Source of the DNA: Hyphomicrobiales bacterium
Lineage (GTDB): Bacteria; Pseudomonadota; Alphaproteobacteria; Rhizobiales; Rhizobiaceae
DNA: 64,000 bases
NCBI GenBank assembly: GCA_900470805.1
Contig: UCCA01000001.1
Location: 1-64,000 of the forward strand
Direction: 5' to 3'
The notes beneath the pieces are model-generated. The model was not told the origin of the DNA, ran no database searches, and saw nothing but the letters and a program-made list of their open reading frames with translations. This document shows positions 62,226-64,000 of the stretch, in pieces (positions within the stretch are counted from its first letter, which is position 1; the number at the start of each line of letters is the position of its first letter). Made by a program: the position numbers and the translations under genes.

Positions 62226-63815
62226 GTGCGCTTCGCATGGGTTACGGTGCCGATAGTCGGCGCAATTATCGCGTTGTCTGCGGCGCAGCTCTTTCAAATT
62301 GAAGCGGTTGATGCTCAAATAGCAAGGGATGCTGCGGAACTTCTTCATGTGGCGGTTGCCGTCGCAGATGAGTCAAACAAGATCATTACAGCGGTGAATG
62401 ATCTGCCGGGCCCGGCTTGCGCGCCGAGCGATTTGCGAGACCTGCGATTTTTAGCTGCAAGTTCCATGTATGTCCTTGATGCAGGCAGGTACCGCGACGG
62501 TAGGGTGGATTGCACGGGGCTGTGGGGCGTTCCAGTAACCCCGCTTGCGGTCTCGACGCCGGATCACATTACACCTGCGAACGTACTATTATGGCAAGAG
62601 AAAGAGCTGGCATTTGATCGCCGCCTGAAAGCTGATGTGGCGGTCTCCGGCAACGCAATTCTCTATATGCGTTCTGCTGCCTTTCACAGATACGATGAAA
62701 TTTCGGATGATATGCGCGCGATCATTGTGACCTCCGATGGAGGGCATATTTTCAGAGGTTTTGGTCGCGAGGCTCCAGCAGTCATTACGGCGTTTCGAAA
62801 AACGAATGATTTGTTGCAGATGCGCGGGCGCCACGCCACGGATTGCGATGAACGGCACCAAATCTGTGTTATAATGCAAAAGGATATCTCCGCGAATGTA
62901 TTTGCGCGGTCACCGCTTGCCGCGTGTGCTATCCTCCTGTTGGGTGCACTTGCAGGCGCTGGCGGCGGATTTGCGATTGAAGACCTCCTGCGAACCTACC
63001 GCAGTATGGATAGGCAACTGCGACGGGCACTTAAGCGCGGCAGATTTCGTGTCGCCTACCAGCCAATTGTAAGCCTCGGAAACCGCCAGATCACCGGTGT
63101 TGAGGCGCTCGCGCGATGGAACAACGAGGACGGGCAGGCGATCTCTCCGGAAGTCTTCATTGCCCGTATCGAGAAGATGGGGCTTCTGCCTGAGCTCACA
63201 AACGCCGTTATCATTCGCGCGCTCTCCGACCTTCAGGGACATCTGACAGATACTTCCGACTTTTACGTCAGTATCAATGTCGGCGTCACAGATCTGCTTT
63301 CGCCTGATTTCACAACATTTCTTCTGCATGAAACGAAGAGCCGAAGAATAGATCCGAGGCGGATTGCGCTGGAGATTACCGAACGCGCTTCGGCGGACAT
63401 GGAGGCGCTCATTACGGCGGTCGTCAAGTTTCGCTCGATGGGCTTCAGAATTTTCATCGACGATTTTGGAACGGGATATTCGGGACTGGCCTACTTGGCC
63501 AGCATGCCGGTAGACGTGGTAAAGGTCGATAGGATGTTCACCAGCGCGGTTGGAACCGACTCTCTGCGAGCGAAGATGTTCGGAAACATCTGCAGCATGA
63601 TCAATGAGGTAAGCGGAAACGTTCTTGTCGAAGGTGTCGAAACCTCCGATCAGGCGGATCAACTACAGCAGCTACTCCCCGACGCGAGTGCCCAAGGCTG
63701 GTTCTTCGGAAAGCCAATGGAGGACATTTCCGCGCTGGCACCCTACTTTCAACGGCGTCCTTCGGTGACAAGCCCGCAACAATACGCGGACATCAGGACC
63801 CAACCGTCTACATAA
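62226..63815 (+). CDS. Cyclic-di-GMP phosphodiesterase with CSS sensor and EAL domain
   Basis: A 529-residue inner-membrane protein. An N-terminal span (VTVPIVGAIIALSAAQLFQI) and a second around residues 235-255 enclose a periplasmic CSS-type domain with several Cys residues. The EAL domain fills about 270-515: GVEALARW (EAL), INVG, LEITERAS, DDFGTGYSGLAYL, VKVDRMF and EGVETSDQ, so all catalytic metal and base residues seem present and it should hydrolyse c-di-GMP. GTG 62226 has GGAGAG just upstream; a TTG at 62172 would add 18 residues. Confidence 0.88.
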   Translation: MRFAWVTVPIVGAIIALSAAQLFQIEAVDAQIARDAAELLHVAVAVADESNKIITAVNDLPGPACAPSDLRDLRFLAASSMYVLDAGRYRDGRVDCTGLWGVPVTPLAVSTPDHITPANVLLWQEKELAFDRRLKADVAVSGNAILYMRSAAFHRYDEISDDMRAIIVTSDGGHIFRGFGREAPAVITAFRKTNDLLQMRGRHATDCDERHQICVIMQKDISANVFARSPLAACAILLLGALAGAGGGFAIEDLLRTYRSMDRQLRRALKRGRFRVAYQPIVSLGNRQITGVEALARWNNEDGQAISPEVFIARIEKMGLLPELTNAVIIRALSDLQGHLTDTSDFYVSINVGVTDLLSPDFTTFLLHETKSRRIDPRRIALEITERASADMEALITAVVKFRSMGFRIFIDDFGTGYSGLAYLASMPVDVVKVDRMFTSAVGTDSLRAKMFGNICSMINEVSGNVLVEGVETSDQADQLQQLLPDASAQGWFFGKPMEDISALAPYFQRRPSVTSPQQYADIRTQPST

Positions 63816-63911
63816 GTTGTTAGACACCCAATCCCTTGATGTTCTTCCCATTCCAGACCTGCTTTGAAAGCGGGCGAGCACCGAAAACTCGATTTCGCAT
63901 GGCCGGCGGCC

Positions 63912-64000
63912 CTATCGGACCCGTCTTCCCGAGGCGTCAAAGAAACGCAGTTGCGCGCTATCCCATGAGAAATGGACCATGTCGCCTGAATTCACGGGAG
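63912..64000 (-). CDS. Sugar ABC transporter ATPase (UgpC/MalK type), C-terminal fragment
   Basis: The last 28 codons of a minus-strand gene that begins beyond the window. The residues PVNSGDMVHFSWDSAQLRFF then DASGRRVR and TAG match the TOBE-domain end of UgpC/MalK-type ATPases (GD-V-L-W---A-HLFDA-TGRR). Too short for a substrate guess. It converges with the EAL gene. Confidence 0.75.
   Translation of the reverse strand, partial: PVNSGDMVHFSWDSAQLRFFDASGRRVR

Noticed and set aside
1..64000. CRISPR arrays, insertion sequences, prophage genes, tRNA or rRNA genes
   Set aside because: I saw no regularly spaced repeats, transposase-like or phage-like frames, or tRNA/rRNA segments, though a dedicated search was not possible.

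Overview
The window reads as high-GC alphaproteobacterial DNA, most like the Rhizobiaceae (Rhizobium/Agrobacterium/Ensifer). The clues are an FrcBCA-type sugar importer with ROK regulators, GbcAB-like Rieske oxygenase genes, many LysR/IclR/TetR-controlled catabolic operons, tight ATGA/GTGA gene overlaps, and the density of solute transporters typical of rhizobial chromids and megaplasmids. I see no tRNA, rRNA, insertion sequence, phage gene or CRISPR array. Both ends cut through genes: a transketolase at the left and the last 28 codons of a probable sugar-ABC ATPase at the right.

Layout. (1) 1-7.5 kb: a sugar locus. A ROK regulator, ROK kinase, inositol-monophosphatase-family protein and transketolase run leftwards; FrcB, FrcC, FrcA and a TIM-barrel epimerase run rightwards. 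(2) 7.6-13.3 kb: an IclR regulator divergent from a polar-amino-acid ABC importer, a RidA-type imine deaminase and a SelA-fold PLP enzyme, probably catabolism of an amino compound by ammonia elimination. (3) 13.6-21.5 kb: a complete iron-siderophore unit: FecI-type sigma factor, FecR-type anti-sigma, TonB-dependent transducer and ABC importer. (4) 21.7-34.1 kb: many enzymes for carbonyls and electrophiles (Old Yellow Enzyme, two aldehyde dehydrogenases, DJ-1/PfpI protein, SDR, alpha/beta hydrolase, ABM monooxygenase, glutaredoxin 2, cupin) with MmyB-type, LysR and TetR regulators. (5) 34.3-37.9 kb: a LysR gene and a two-subunit PQQ dehydrogenase resembling SldBA. Its upstream region carries a 14-bp palindrome nearly identical to one beside the TetR gene of block 4. 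(6) 38.3-42.9 kb: a Rieske oxygenase/reductase pair of the GbcAB type followed by a DddP-like M24 protein, with a divergent LysR gene. (7) 43-54 kb: a LysR gene divergent from a ten-gene run: SDR, split transketolase, a whole TRAP transporter, a whole ribose-type ABC transporter and a lactonase-like amidohydrolase. (8) 54.2-60.2 kb: a TetR gene and a TriABC-like RND pump with two lipoprotein adaptors, around a near-perfect operator. (9) 60.5-64 kb: an NmrA-like protein with a divergent HxlR regulator, a CSS/EAL c-di-GMP phosphodiesterase and the ABC ATPase fragment.

Blocks 1, 2, 6 and 7 each pair a transporter and/or catabolic enzymes with a local regulator. The most intriguing parts are block 7, whose enzymes fit no pathway I can name, the DddP-like/GbcAB-like neighbourhood in block 6, the SldBA-like split PQQ dehydrogenase with its shared palindrome, and the RidA/SelA-fold pairing in block 2. 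All functions are read from sequence motifs and context only; no searches were run.
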